A stretch of 32,701 nt of DNA, taken from positions 1 to 32,701 of the forward strand of contig JAQGIK010000059.1 of assembly GCA_028291265.1 (NCBI GenBank), given 5' to 3'. The position numbers and the translations under genes were made by a program. The notes under the pieces were generated by a model that searched no databases, was not told the origin of the DNA, and worked only from the letters and a program-made list of their open reading frames with translations. Source of the DNA: Caulobacter sp. (GTDB lineage Bacteria > Pseudomonadota > Alphaproteobacteria > Caulobacterales > Caulobacteraceae). Shown piece after piece: positions 15,275 through 24,460 of this stretch (within the stretch, counting starts at the first letter, position 1; every line of letters begins with the position of its first letter).

Positions 15275-16338
15275 AGCGTCAGCTTGCCGAAATAGCCGGT
15301 CAGTTCGAGGTAGCCGCGCGCCTCCTCGCTGCTGACCGCGCCTTCCCAGTAGACCGGGCCGCCGCCGGCCCGGCTGTCGAGCTCCTGGTCGTCGAACAAG
15401 GGCTTCAGGAGGATGGTGCGCGGCCCGCCCGGAAGCGGGGCGACGATCGCCTGCTCGACGGGGTACAGCGCGCCCGTTCGCGGCGAGCGCCAGCGACGGC
15501 GGGCTTCGAACTTCAGCTCACCGGGGCGGAAGACGGTCAGCCGGCCGTCCGGGCTGCGGTAGGAGCCGCCGGTCCACAATGGCTTGCCGGCGGCGTCGCG
15601 GACCTGGAAGGCGGTCAGGGCGCCGCCGTCCTTGAGGTTGAGGCCGGCCCAGTCCCAGCCGACGGCGGCGGGGTTGAGCAGGGTCGAGGACCATTCGCGG
15701 TCGAGCCAGGCCTTGCCTCTAACTTTTACAACCGTGCCGCCGCGCCGGACCGTGCCGGTCACCGCCATCTGCGGCAGGCTGTAGTAGTGGCTGGCCTCGG
15801 TCGGTTGCGGGCCCTTGCGGCTGAAGCCGTTCTGGCCCTGCAGCAGCGGCGGCTGGCCGGGGGCGAAGGTCAGGTCGAGGGCGAAGGCGCGGCCGCCGGC
15901 GTGGGTGCGCCAGCGGTTGTCTGGGCCGCGGCGCAGCGACCAGTCGTCGAGAACCAAGGCGCCGTCCGTCTCCGAAGCCTCGGCCAAGCCGAAGCCGGCG
16001 CGGGCGACGCGCTGGTCGTGGATCAGCTTGCCGAGCCTGGGGTCCGACAGGGCGGCGTGGGCGAACAGCACCTGCCGGGCGGCGAAGGCGCTGGGGTTGG
16101 CCTGGTCGACGTCGGGGCGGGTGCGGAAGAAGGTGACCTGGAAGCCAAGCGGCCCGTCCGGGGCGTCGAGCCAGCCGGTGACGTACCACCACTCGGTGCG
16201 GAACGACGGATGGCTGCCGTGGTCGCGCGGGAAGGCGATGGCCTCGGCGGGCGTCACAGGGGCGTAGACCGGGGCGACGCGGCCGGTGTCGGCGGCGATC
16301 AGCAGCAAGGCGGCCAAGGCTGCAAGGACGGCGCGCAT
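15271..16338 (-). CDS. attH: AttH/CrtC-like lipocalin-fold exported protein
   Basis: This is a 355-residue protein with a short signal peptide (residues 1-18, MRAVLAALAALLLIAADT). The TEWWYVTGW motif (48-56) and the tryptophan-rich beta domains are typical of the AttH/CrtC (carotenoid 1,2-hydratase-like) two-lipocalin fold. Its gene overlaps the FtsX-like permease stop by one base (TGATG), and the ATPase lies further upstream. This is the arrangement of attE-F-G-H, where AttH is proposed to be a periplasmic partner of an ABC exporter. I chose the ATG at 16338; an in-frame GTG sits one codon before it. Confidence 0.88.
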   Translation of the reverse strand: MRAVLAALAALLLIAADTGRVAPVYAPVTPAEAIAFPRDHGSHPSFRTEWWYVTGWLDAPDGPLGFQVTFFRTRPDVDQANPSAFAARQVLFAHAALSDPRLGKLIHDQRVARAGFGLAEASETDGALVLDDWSLRRGPDNRWRTHAGGRAFALDLTFAPGQPPLLQGQNGFSRKGPQPTEASHYYSLPQMAVTGTVRRGGTVVKVRGKAWLDREWSSTLLNPAAVGWDWAGLNLKDGGALTAFQVRDAAGKPLWTGGSYRSPDGRLTVFRPGELKFEARRRWRSPRTGALYPVEQAIVAPLPGGPRTILLKPLFDDQELDSRAGGGPVYWEGAVSSEEARGYLELTGYFGKLTL

Positions 16339-18902
16339 CACCAGTCTTCCCGCACTGCGCGGACCGCGTCCATCGACAGGGCCCTACGGCCAGCCAGCAG
16401 GGCGGCGCCGGCCGAGGCGGCGATCAGGGTCACCGTGACCACGGCGAACAGGCCCCAGGGCAGCCGGGTCTGCATGGTCCAGTGGAAGGACTGCGGATTG
16501 ACCACATGGATCAGAACCTGGCTCATGATCAGGCCCAGGGTCAGGCCGGCGGCGACCCCGACCGTGCCCAGCAGGGCGCCCTCGATGGCCAGCATGGCGG
16601 TGATCTGGCGCTTGCGGACGCCGAGGTGGCGCAGCATGCCGAACTCCTTGGTCCGGGCCAGGGTCTGGGCCGAGACGGTGGCCGCCACCCCGGCCAGGCC
16701 GACGAGGATGGCGACCAACTCCAGCCCATAGGTGATGGCGAAGCTGCGGTCGAAAAGGCCAAGGGCGATGGCGCGGATCTGGCCGGGACGCAGCATCTGG
16801 GTGCGGGCGGCGACCTCGGGCGGCAGGGCGGCGCGGACGGCGGCGGAGACTGTCTCGACCTTGGCCCCGGGCTCGATCTCGATGGAGGCCTCGCCGCGCA
16901 GGGCGTCGCCGGTCAGGCGGCTGTAGTCGTCGCTGGTCAGGACCACGGCCCCGTTCTGGCGGGCGTAGTCGCGCCAGAGGCCGGCGACGAAGGCCTTCGG
17001 CCGCCCCTTGAGCGGCAGCTCCAGCGTCTGACCGACCTTCAGATGGTTGAGCCAGGCGGCCGGTTCGCTGACCCAGATGGGGGTCAGTCCGGCCGGGGCC
17101 GGCCGCGAGGCGCCGATCAGCGGCACCCGGGCGCCGGGGTTGTCGCGGGTGATTGGCTGGGCGACCAGGGCGACCGGCGGGGCGTCGCTGGTCAGGCGCA
17201 GCGGCGTCTGGCGGGTGAAGTGGACGGCGGCGACGCCGGGCGCGGCGGCGACCTTGGCCTGGCCGGCGGCGTCGAGGCCGCCGACCTCCGAAGGTCCGGC
17301 GAAGCGGATGTAGAGGTCGTCGGGCAGCACCTGGCCCAGCCAGTCGTCGACCGAGCCCCGGAAGCTGGAGACCATCACCGCCATGGCGATCATCAGCGAG
17401 GTCGAGGCGACGATGCCGCAGAGGGCGACGGCGGCCTGGCTGGGCGCGCCCCAAAGGCGGCGGACGGCCAGTTCGGCGACGGGGCTCTTCAGGGCCCGGG
17501 CTTCCAGCGGCGACAGCAGCAGGCGGGCCAGCCAGGGCATGGCCGCCACCCCGCCGGCCAGCAGCAGGGCCATGGAGACATAACCCAGCAGCGGCAGGCC
17601 GTAGACGGCCGGGGCGAAGGCGCAGGCGCCCCCCAGGCCCAGCAGGATCAGGGCCAGGCGGATTCCCGGCCGGGCCGAGGGGTCGATGGCGTCGCCGACG
17701 TTCTTCAGGGCCACCGCCGGCTGGGCGTTGGCCGCCTCGCGGGCCGGGATCAGGCTGCCGACCAGGGCGCAGGCCAGGCCGAGCACGAAGAAGACGCCGG
17801 CCGCGATGGGGGCGAAGATCAGGGTCGGCCGGGCCCCCTGGAAGAAGCCGCTGCCAAGATCGCCGCCGAGCAGGCGCAGGGCGGTGTCGGCCAGCAGCAG
17901 GCCGAGGCCGAGGCCCATGGCGGAGCCGACCGCCCCGACGATGCCGCCCTCGGCCAGCACCTGGACCAGCAGGGCCCGCCGGTTGACGCCCAGCACCCGC
18001 AGCAGGGCGAACTGGGCCCGGCGGCGGGCGACCGACAGCGACTGGGCCGAGAAGACCAGGAAGGCCCCGGTCAACAGGGCCATCAGGGCCAGCATGTTGA
18101 GGTTGACCCGGTAGGCGCGGCTGAGGCTGTCGCTGCGCCGCTCCTGGCTTTCCTGGGTGACCACCTCGGCCCCGGGCGGCAGCAGTTTGGTCAGGGCGGC
18201 GCGGGTGGCGGCCGGGTCGGCGCCCTGCCGAAGCTTGAGGTCGATGCGCTGCAGCTTGCCGATCTGGCCGAAACGCCACTGGGCGGCGGCGATGTCCATG
18301 ACCACGATGCGGCGGCCCTCGCCGACGGCGGGCAACGGGCCGGCGATGGTCAGGGGCACGGTGCGGCCGCCGGCGGCGATGACGATGACGTCGCCCGGCT
18401 TGCGGCCCTCCATCAGGGCCGGCGACACAAACGCCGAGTTCTCGTCGAACACCGCGCCGGCCCCGCCGAAGCCGCCCTCCCCCGCGCCCGAGGGTCGGCC
18501 CAGCAGGTTCGGCGTGACGGCGGCGGCGCGGAAGATGTCGAGGCCGATGAGGGTGAGCCGCTGGTCCTCGCCGGGCACCACGGCGGTCAGCTGGATGACG
18601 GGGCTGGCCAGGGCGACGCCCGGCGCCCGGGCCAGTTTCGGATAGAGGCCCTCGTCGAAACCGACCGGCGCCACCGACTGGACCTGCAGGTCGGCGTCGC
18701 CGTTGACCGTGCTGATGGCCTTGGAAAACTCGGTCAGGGCCGAGGCGTTGATCAGGTGGACCGCAAAGCCCAGGGCCACGCCGACGGCGATGGCCAGGGC
18801 GGCGGTGACGACCCGCACCGGCTGGCTGCGCCATTCGCCGAGGATCAGCCACAGCATGGCCCGCAGGCTCGCAGCCCTGGGACTGGGCCTCTTGTCAGCC
18901 AT
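16338..18902 (-). CDS. FtsX/MacB-type ABC transporter permease (AttF-AttG fusion-like)
   Basis: This is an 854-residue permease with two FtsX modules. A hydrophobic helix at about 33-52 is followed by a periplasmic MacB-like domain (about 55-260) and FtsX helices at about 272-395. The second half repeats the plan: a helix near 490-510, a periplasmic domain (about 520-720), and FtsX helices at about 735-840. The sequence TKEFGMLRHLGVRKRQI is the typical cytoplasmic coupling loop. It probably pairs with the ATPase upstream to move a lipid or lipoprotein-like substrate rather than a solute. It overlaps the ATPase stop by 8 nt. Confidence 0.92.
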   Translation of the reverse strand: MADKRPSPRAASLRAMLWLILGEWRSQPVRVVTAALAIAVGVALGFAVHLINASALTEFSKAISTVNGDADLQVQSVAPVGFDEGLYPKLARAPGVALASPVIQLTAVVPGEDQRLTLIGLDIFRAAAVTPNLLGRPSGAGEGGFGGAGAVFDENSAFVSPALMEGRKPGDVIVIAAGGRTVPLTIAGPLPAVGEGRRIVVMDIAAAQWRFGQIGKLQRIDLKLRQGADPAATRAALTKLLPPGAEVVTQESQERRSDSLSRAYRVNLNMLALMALLTGAFLVFSAQSLSVARRRAQFALLRVLGVNRRALLVQVLAEGGIVGAVGSAMGLGLGLLLADTALRLLGGDLGSGFFQGARPTLIFAPIAAGVFFVLGLACALVGSLIPAREAANAQPAVALKNVGDAIDPSARPGIRLALILLGLGGACAFAPAVYGLPLLGYVSMALLLAGGVAAMPWLARLLLSPLEARALKSPVAELAVRRLWGAPSQAAVALCGIVASTSLMIAMAVMVSSFRGSVDDWLGQVLPDDLYIRFAGPSEVGGLDAAGQAKVAAAPGVAAVHFTRQTPLRLTSDAPPVALVAQPITRDNPGARVPLIGASRPAPAGLTPIWVSEPAAWLNHLKVGQTLELPLKGRPKAFVAGLWRDYARQNGAVVLTSDDYSRLTGDALRGEASIEIEPGAKVETVSAAVRAALPPEVAARTQMLRPGQIRAIALGLFDRSFAITYGLELVAILVGLAGVAATVSAQTLARTKEFGMLRHLGVRKRQITAMLAIEGALLGTVGVAAGLTLGLIMSQVLIHVVNPQSFHWTMQTRLPWGLFAVVTVTLIAASAGAALLAGRRALSMDAVRAVREDW

Positions 18903-19569
18903 GCGGCCGCAGGCCTTCGCGGGTCAGGGTCAGCCAGCGGTCGGCGGCCGCCCCCACCTTCTCCGAATGGGTGACGATCAGCAGGGCCGCGCCGGCCTCG
19001 CGGGCCTGGCCGGCCAGCAGGTCCATGATCCGGCCGGACGTCTCCGGATCGAGGTTGCCAGTCGGCTCGTCGGCCAGGATCAGGGCCGGGCGGTGGACCA
19101 GGGCCCGGGCGATGGCCACCCGCTGCAGCTCGCCGCCCGACAGCTGGCGCGGATAGTCGCCGCCCCGGCCCTGCAGGCCGACGGCGTCGAGCAGGGCGCC
19201 GGCCTTGGCCAGGGCCTCGTCCGGCGGGGCGTGGGCCAGGACCAGGGGCAGGGCGACGTTGCGGGCCAGGGTCAGGTGCGGCAGCACATGGAAGGCCTGG
19301 AAGACGAAGCCGATACGGTCGCGCCGCATCAGGGTGGCGCCGTCGTCGTCGAGCCCCGACAGCGGCTGGCCGCCGATGACGATCTCGCCCCGGTCGGCCC
19401 GGTCCAGCCCGGCGATCAGGTTGAGCAGGGTCGATTTGCCGACGCCGCTCTCGCCCATGACGGCGACGAACTCGCCCGGCGCGACCTCGAGGTCGAGGTC
19501 GGCGAACAGCACCCGGCCGCCGGGCACGGACTTGGTGAGGCCGTGGAGGGCCAGCATCGGGGGGCTCAT
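18895..19569 (-). CDS. attE: ABC transporter ATP-binding protein (LolD/MacB type, AttE-like)
   Basis: This is a 224-residue nucleotide-binding subunit. Walker A is GESGVGKST (39-47), the Q-loop is Gln91, the signature is LSGGE (143-147), Walker B is LILADE (163-168) and the switch His is His201. Length and LolD-like features point to a lipid/lipoprotein-type ABC exporter that energises the FtsX permease encoded next. AGGGA lies 7 nt upstream of the ATG. This is the first gene of the operon and is preceded by a strong extended -10 promoter. Confidence 0.95.
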   Translation of the reverse strand: MSPPMLALHGLTKSVPGGRVLFADLDLEVAPGEFVAVMGESGVGKSTLLNLIAGLDRADRGEIVIGGQPLSGLDDDGATLMRRDRIGFVFQAFHVLPHLTLARNVALPLVLAHAPPDEALAKAGALLDAVGLQGRGGDYPRQLSGGELQRVAIARALVHRPALILADEPTGNLDPETSGRIMDLLAGQAREAGAALLIVTHSEKVGAAADRWLTLTREGLRPHG

Positions 19570-19592
19570 GCGGCGTCCCTATCGAAGCGGTC

Positions 19593-19601
19593 ATTATAGC
19601 A
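19593..19601 (-). promoter_or_regulatory. Extended -10 promoter of the att-like operon
   Basis: On the minus strand the sequence TGC-TATAAT is a perfect -10 box with an extended TGN. It also matches 7 of 8 positions of the Caulobacter-type GCTANAWC -10. It lies 24 nt upstream of the ATPase start, so the leader is very short. No good -35 is seen at 17 bp; TTGCAA lies about 22 bp upstream. Confidence 0.75.
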
Positions 19602-19937
19602 GGTTTTCAGCGCGCGCGTTTTGCAAGTCTTTGAATTTGAAAAAATATCGGGTGCGGTGCGGTTGCGGAAAGGTGGGCGGCGGGACCGGGAAAACGCCGG
19701 GTGTGTGTTGCGGTTTTGTGGGTGGTGGGGCGCCGGTGGAGGCGGGTGCGCGACGGACAGCGGGACAGAGGTCATCAGGCGAACTCTAGCGCCTGAACCG
19801 GAGAGGGAAAGGCGAGGAATGCGGCGGCGGAATTTTACCCGAACCGGCCGAAACAACTGCTTGACGAAATTATCGACTGACAACAATTCTGGCGCGAATT
19901 TCGGACAGCACTGACAATCCCTGGGGAGGGCGATGTC
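19602..19937. other. Gene-free, lower-GC leader before the 1113-residue gene
   Basis: Together with the promoter at 19593, this is a 368-nt stretch without a convincing gene. It includes A/T-rich runs (for example 19629-19649) and is visibly poorer in G+C than its neighbours near both ends. A weak sigma70-like pair, TTGACG (19861-19866) and AACAAT (19882-19887; spacing 15 bp), lies about 50 nt before the next ATG. A strong ribosome-binding site GGGGAGGG (19923-19930) precedes it. Confidence 0.5.
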
Positions 19938-22900
19938 ATGACGGCCCCGCGTCTTGCCGACCAGCTCGAATTCATCGCCAGCGCGCCTGATCCCAAGGCC
20001 GAGAGCTACTACTTCGAGCACAGGATCAACCGCATCACCTCCAACGCGCCGGCCGACCACAGCGTGCTGGGCGTGGTGGTCACCCTGGAGGCCGGCGCCC
20101 GTCTGCACACGGCGCTCCACAAGGATCGGGCCAGGAACAAGGCCGATCGCGCCGCGCCGGTGATGGACATCGGATCGGTGAGCATCATCTGCGACACCCT
20201 GGAGGTGCTGAGCCCGACCTGTATCCCGGAAGCCGATGTCACCATCCACTGCCGGCGGCTGCTGTTCGGGCCGAAGGGCGAGATCGACACCAGCCCGCTG
20301 GACTGGCTGTTGCCGCGGGCCAGGGACGCCAGCGTGACCGGCGGCGACGGCGAGACCGGCTCCAACGGCCGCCACGCCGGCAAGCTGAGCATCTTCTGCG
20401 ACGGCGTGGCGATGACCGACGGCAAGGCCATCAGCGGCACGCGGCTGAAGGCTAACGGCGGACGGGGCCAGGACGCCGGCCACGGCAAGAACGGCGTCGA
20501 CGGGACCTCGCGCGCGTCCACCTCGGGCGAGAACTGGGCCGCCCACGCCACCGGCTTCGGCACCACCCAGTTCAAGGCGAAGTTCGATCCCCCCGCCTAC
20601 TACTTCGACGCCACGGTCAACATGCTGGAGATCATCCCGGCCAAGCACAAGATCTGGGGCGTCGATGCGGCCCCGACCTCGGGGACCGACGGCCGGGCCC
20701 CGGGCGTGCCGGGCGACGGCGGCAACGGCGGCCTTCTGACCAGCAACAAGGCGGACCTCGTCAACAGCTTCGAGACCAGCGCCGGGCCTGACGGCGTGCA
20801 GGCGCCCGACGTGCAGGGCGGGCTGGCCGGGACGCCGACCAAGAGCGCCCGCTACACGCTGACCTGCCGCTACAACCTGTTCAACGAAGACAACGGCCGC
20901 ATCGACTACGGCGACAAGAAGACGAGCGACACCAAGGCCGGCGCCAGCCACAAGGCCAAGGCCTCGGTGGGTGGGCCCGGCAAGCGGACCGCGCCGGCGC
21001 TGGTCGGTAGCCCGCAGGCCTGGCTGCACCCGCGGCTGCTGCGGCACATGCTGATGGTCATCCGCGACCTCTACCTCGGCAACGCCCGCGACCGGGTGGG
21101 CCTGCTGCTGGCGGCTTACGCCGACGCCATGGTCGCCGGGCCGCCGTCCGAAGGGGCGAGCGGCTGGACGAGCGACAACGCCCCCGAATGGCACGCCTCC
21201 CTGGCCGAGATCTCGGCGCTGCGCCAAAGGCTGGAGCGGCAGGAGGACTATTTCGGCAACCCGGCCGGCTATGCGCCGCTGCTGTCGCTGCAGAGCGCGC
21301 TGCGGGCCTACGACCTGGAGGCCGACACGGCGCTGAAGACCCTGTTGCTGTCGCGCTGGGTGGCGGCCAAGGCCCTGACCCAGGCCAACGCCGCCACCGC
21401 CTGTGACGCAGCCGTCACTGTGCTGAACGAGAACAGCGCCAAGATCGCCGCCCAGATGGCCAAAACCCAGACCCTGCTGACCACCCTCGAGGCGCAGGCC
21501 GACGAGGTGCTGGTCGACATCGACCGGGCCACGACCAACCTCCTGGCCCTGCACGCCAAGCTTCTGCTCGAGGTCTCGAACGACGCCGCCAAGAAGGCGA
21601 CGCTGAAGTTCACGGTCAACATGGCCGCCGCCATCCTGCAGGTGGTGCCGGTCGGCCAGCCGGTGCTGGGGACCATCGGCAAGCTGGCCTCGGTCGCCGC
21701 CGACTTCGACAAGGCGGAGCCGATGGCCTCGGTCAAGCAGGCCGGCGAGACCGTCAAGGACGCGGTCAAGAAGTCCAAGGAGGCCAAGAAAGAGGCCGAG
21801 AAGGCCATGAAGGAAGCGGTCAAGCAGGGCAAGGAGGACGGCAAGACCGAGGAGGAGATCGAGGCGATCAAGAAGAAAAAGCCCTCGGCCTGGTCCAAGG
21901 CGGCGTCGCGCCTGGGCCCGGCCGGCGAACTGGCTGGCAAGGCCTTCAAGAGCCTGCAGGTTCCGCAGTCGGAACTGGGCGCCGAGGTCGCCAAGCTGAA
22001 GGCCAAGAGCAAGGAGTGGGAGAAGATCGCCGAGGAGATCCGGGTGCTGGGCGAGAAGAAGGCCCGGCTGTTCAGCGAGATGTCCAGGGCCATCCAGCAG
22101 ATTTCGGAGGGCTACGCCCGCGCCTCGAACAACGCCTCGGCGGTGGTGTCCTTGAGCGGCCAGCGCAGCAAGGCCCTGTCCCTGCTCGACCCGGCGGCGC
22201 TGCAGTATATCGCCGACCTCGGCCAGCGGGCCGAGATCGCCCTGACCACCAGCCTCTACTACCTGGTGCGGGCCTACGAGACGACGGCCTTCCGGCCGGC
22301 CGACGTCAACTGGGCCATCGTCCAGGTGTTCAAGAAGATCGACGAGTTGATCACCGCCGGCAAGGACAGGGACGCCCAGGCGGTGCTGGCCGAGGCCAAG
22401 CTGCTTTCCCCCATCTTCGAGCAGAACCTCAAGACGCTGCATGGCGCCCTGTTGAAGGACGGGCTGCTGCAGACCGAGGTCATGCCGCTGGAGCTGACCA
22501 TCGGCCGCAACCAACCCGAGGCCCTGGCCGAGCTCAACGGCCTTGGCCGCACCCGCATCGATCCGGTGCGCCGGGGCCTGGTGCAGCCGCGCCAGCAGCG
22601 GGCCCTGCTGTCGAAGATCGTGCTCGACACCCTGGAGTTCGAGGGCGCCGCGCCGGAGTCCGGCAACTGCCTGCTGACCCTGACGGTGGGCGACGAGGGC
22701 GTGGTGCGGATCGACGAGCATCTGTTCGGCGTGCGCCGCGACAAGCCGATGGTGTGGAGCTGGGGCTACGGCTTCTCGGGCAGGAAGATCTCGCCCAGCC
22801 TGCCCAGCCCCTCGGCCCTCGACCTGCTCAACATGATCCTGCAGACCACCGACCAGGGGGTGCGCCAGAAGCTGTCGCTGCCGCCGGTATGGACCAACCT

Positions 22901-23279
22901 CGACCTGGAGGTGGCGTTCAGCGACCTGCCCAGCGGCGCCGAGCCGCCGAAGATCAGCAAGCTGGTGCTGAGCTTCCAGGTCGAGTGGTCGCCGGCCAAG
23001 CAGGGGCAGGTGGTGCTGGACGTGCGCAGCAACCGGCCGGACGCCGAAATTGTCCTGAACCGCGCCGATCTGGGAACCCGCAAGGACGGTCAGGGCGGCT
23101 TCCAGCGGGTGTTCGGCCGCGGTTCGAGCGTGGAGCTGAAGTCGACCCGCGGCCGCGACTGGGCCTTCGCCTCCTGGGAAGTCGACGGCAAGCCGAAGGG
23201 CTCGGGGCCGCTGACCCTCGACCTCAAGCAGGACACGGTGGTGACGGCGATCTGCGTCGACGCCGTTCCGGTTCGGTGA
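19938..23279 (+). CDS. Large multidomain protein of unknown function
   Basis: This is a 1113-residue orphan that I do not recognise. Residues 40-120 look beta-rich, possibly a beta-solenoid. Residues 135-300 hold three glycine/aspartate-rich blocks (GGDGETGSNG, GGRGQDAGHGKNG, GVPGDGGNGG) resembling Gly-X-Y or solenoid turns. Residues 360-850 are almost wholly helical; a hydrophobic stretch (562-588) is followed by a very charged Lys/Glu coiled coil (608-650). That pairing recalls alpha-pore-forming toxins or membrane-remodelling proteins, but this is only resemblance. The last 90 residues (FASWEVDGKPKGSG ... TVVTAICV) resemble an InlB B-repeat/List-Bact-rpt domain. No signal peptide is apparent. 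GGGGAGGG gives a clear start. It is monocistronic, with no partner genes, and is preceded by a lower-GC leader. Confidence 0.9.
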   Translation: MTAPRLADQLEFIASAPDPKAESYYFEHRINRITSNAPADHSVLGVVVTLEAGARLHTALHKDRARNKADRAAPVMDIGSVSIICDTLEVLSPTCIPEADVTIHCRRLLFGPKGEIDTSPLDWLLPRARDASVTGGDGETGSNGRHAGKLSIFCDGVAMTDGKAISGTRLKANGGRGQDAGHGKNGVDGTSRASTSGENWAAHATGFGTTQFKAKFDPPAYYFDATVNMLEIIPAKHKIWGVDAAPTSGTDGRAPGVPGDGGNGGLLTSNKADLVNSFETSAGPDGVQAPDVQGGLAGTPTKSARYTLTCRYNLFNEDNGRIDYGDKKTSDTKAGASHKAKASVGGPGKRTAPALVGSPQAWLHPRLLRHMLMVIRDLYLGNARDRVGLLLAAYADAMVAGPPSEGASGWTSDNAPEWHASLAEISALRQRLERQEDYFGNPAGYAPLLSLQSALRAYDLEADTALKTLLLSRWVAAKALTQANAATACDAAVTVLNENSAKIAAQMAKTQTLLTTLEAQADEVLVDIDRATTNLLALHAKLLLEVSNDAAKKATLKFTVNMAAAILQVVPVGQPVLGTIGKLASVAADFDKAEPMASVKQAGETVKDAVKKSKEAKKEAEKAMKEAVKQGKEDGKTEEEIEAIKKKKPSAWSKAASRLGPAGELAGKAFKSLQVPQSELGAEVAKLKAKSKEWEKIAEEIRVLGEKKARLFSEMSRAIQQISEGYARASNNASAVVSLSGQRSKALSLLDPAALQYIADLGQRAEIALTTSLYYLVRAYETTAFRPADVNWAIVQVFKKIDELITAGKDRDAQAVLAEAKLLSPIFEQNLKTLHGALLKDGLLQTEVMPLELTIGRNQPEALAELNGLGRTRIDPVRRGLVQPRQQRALLSKIVLDTLEFEGAAPESGNCLLTLTVGDEGVVRIDEHLFGVRRDKPMVWSWGYGFSGRKISPSLPSPSALDLLNMILQTTDQGVRQKLSLPPVWTNLDLEVAFSDLPSGAEPPKISKLVLSFQVEWSPAKQGQVVLDVRSNRPDAEIVLNRADLGTRKDGQGGFQRVFGRGSSVELKSTRGRDWAFASWEVDGKPKGSGPLTLDLKQDTVVTAICVDAVPVR

Positions 23280-23298
23280 TCTGGCCGACCGGGGCCCG

Positions 23299-24159
23299 CT
23301 AGAGGCGGACCGTCCCGAACTTGCCGGCGTTGTAGTCGGCGATGGCCTGTTGAATCTCGGGTACGGTGTTCATCACGAAAGGCCCGTGGGCGACGACCGG
23401 CGCGCCGATGGGGTCGGCGTGGCCGAAGGCGAGGCGGGCGTCCGGCAAGCCCTCGATTTCCAGGTGGTCGCCGACGAGGTCGAGGGTGACGAGGGTCCAG
23501 CGCGGGATCTCGCGCCCGGCGATGCGGACGGCGCCGTCGACCACGTAGAGGAAGACGTTGCGGCCGGCGAGGCCGTCGAAATGCAGCCGGCCGCCGCCCT
23601 GCAGGGTCAGGGTGCTCATGAAGACGCCGGTCAGGGTGTCGACGGGCCCGACCGCGTCGCCGTAGGTTCCGGAGATCAGGTGGAGGCGGGCGCGGCCGTC
23701 GTCGGCCTCGTGGACCGGGATGTCGGCGGCCTGCAGGCCGATGTAGCGCGGCGCGGCCATCTTCAGGGCCGGCGGCAGGTTGACCCACAGCTGCAGGATC
23801 TCGAGCGGCCCGCCGGTCCGCTTGAAGGCGGCGGGCGAGACCTCGGCGTGGACCAGGCCCGAGCCGGCCGTCATCCACTGCACGCCGCCCGAGCCGATGA
23901 CGCTCTCATGGCCGCCGCTGTCGAGGTGGGCCATCTCGCCGGCCAGGATGAAGCTGACCGTTTCGAAGCCGCGATGCGGATGCGGCCCGAACGGCAGGCC
24001 ACGGTTGTTCGGCGGATAGACCTGCGGGCCATGGTGGTTGAGGAACAGGAAGGGGTCGACCTGGTCGAGGCCCGGACCGGGCAGCGGCCGGCGGGTGGTC
24101 AGGTCGGCGATGTCGTCGCGGCGGGCCGGGTGAAGGGCGAGGACGGTCTTGTGGGCCAT
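23299..24159 (-). CDS. Pirin family protein
   Basis: This 286-residue protein is a bicupin of the pirin family. The metal-site residues are His60 and His62 (GPHPHRGFE) and His104 and Glu106 (GLVHAE), matching the Fe-binding ligands of human pirin and bacterial YhhW. Some bacterial pirins are quercetinases; others are stress-responsive regulators. I chose the ATG at 24159 (MAHKTVLALHP); the longer reading frame begins at a TTG at 24195 with no support. No Shine-Dalgarno is evident. It is convergent with the large orphan gene, 19 nt apart. Confidence 0.9.
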   Translation of the reverse strand: MAHKTVLALHPARRDDIADLTTRRPLPGPGLDQVDPFLFLNHHGPQVYPPNNRGLPFGPHPHRGFETVSFILAGEMAHLDSGGHESVIGSGGVQWMTAGSGLVHAEVSPAAFKRTGGPLEILQLWVNLPPALKMAAPRYIGLQAADIPVHEADDGRARLHLISGTYGDAVGPVDTLTGVFMSTLTLQGGGRLHFDGLAGRNVFLYVVDGAVRIAGREIPRWTLVTLDLVGDHLEIEGLPDARLAFGHADPIGAPVVAHGPFVMNTVPEIQQAIADYNAGKFGTVRL

Positions 24160-24207
24160 GAGGATGTAGTTCGGCGCAGGCTGTGGATTGCGCAAGGGTG
24201 CGACGTC

Positions 24208-24385
24208 TCAAACTCTCCCCCCGCGAAGTGGGGGGAGGACAGGTTTCGAGCCTCAGGCGAGAAACCAGGAGGCGGGCCCCGCCGGCGGTGGGGAGGTTCC
24301 TCCTGAAACGGACGTGCCCCCCTCCTGCTTTGTCCCTCCGCTCCAAAGCGGTCCTCCCCCCACTTCGCGGGGGCAGGGGGTTTGA
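24208..24385. repeat. 178-bp inverted-repeat element (MITE/palindromic-repeat-like)
   Basis: The left end (24208-24240) and the right end (24351-24385) are inverted copies, identical over about 23 nt at the inner part and similar over about 33. Each end also folds on itself: at the left, CTCCCCCC (24215-24222), GCGAAGT, GGGGGGAG (24230-24237). The centre has no ORF. It sits in the gap between the divergent pirin and aldo/keto reductase genes, just upstream of both. It looks like a non-autonomous repeat of the kind scattered in Caulobacterales genomes. No target duplication was identified. Confidence 0.8.
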
Positions 24386-24460
24386 TGGCCGCGCCAATGC
24401 TCAAGCGGGTTGTTTTGGAAGACCCGGACGGCCTACCCTTGGGCAAACGGGAGAACGCGC

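Noticed and set aside
16482..18974. 830-residue plus-strand open frame opposite the FtsX permease
   Set aside because: It is rich in Gln/Gly/Asp with no domains and lies fully antisense to a clear transporter gene.
19566..22721. 1051-residue minus-strand open frame opposite the large orphan gene
   Set aside because: It is an antisense shadow: low-complexity Gly/Leu/Gln composition, no domain, and it overlaps the real gene throughout. High GC leaves few stops in such frames.
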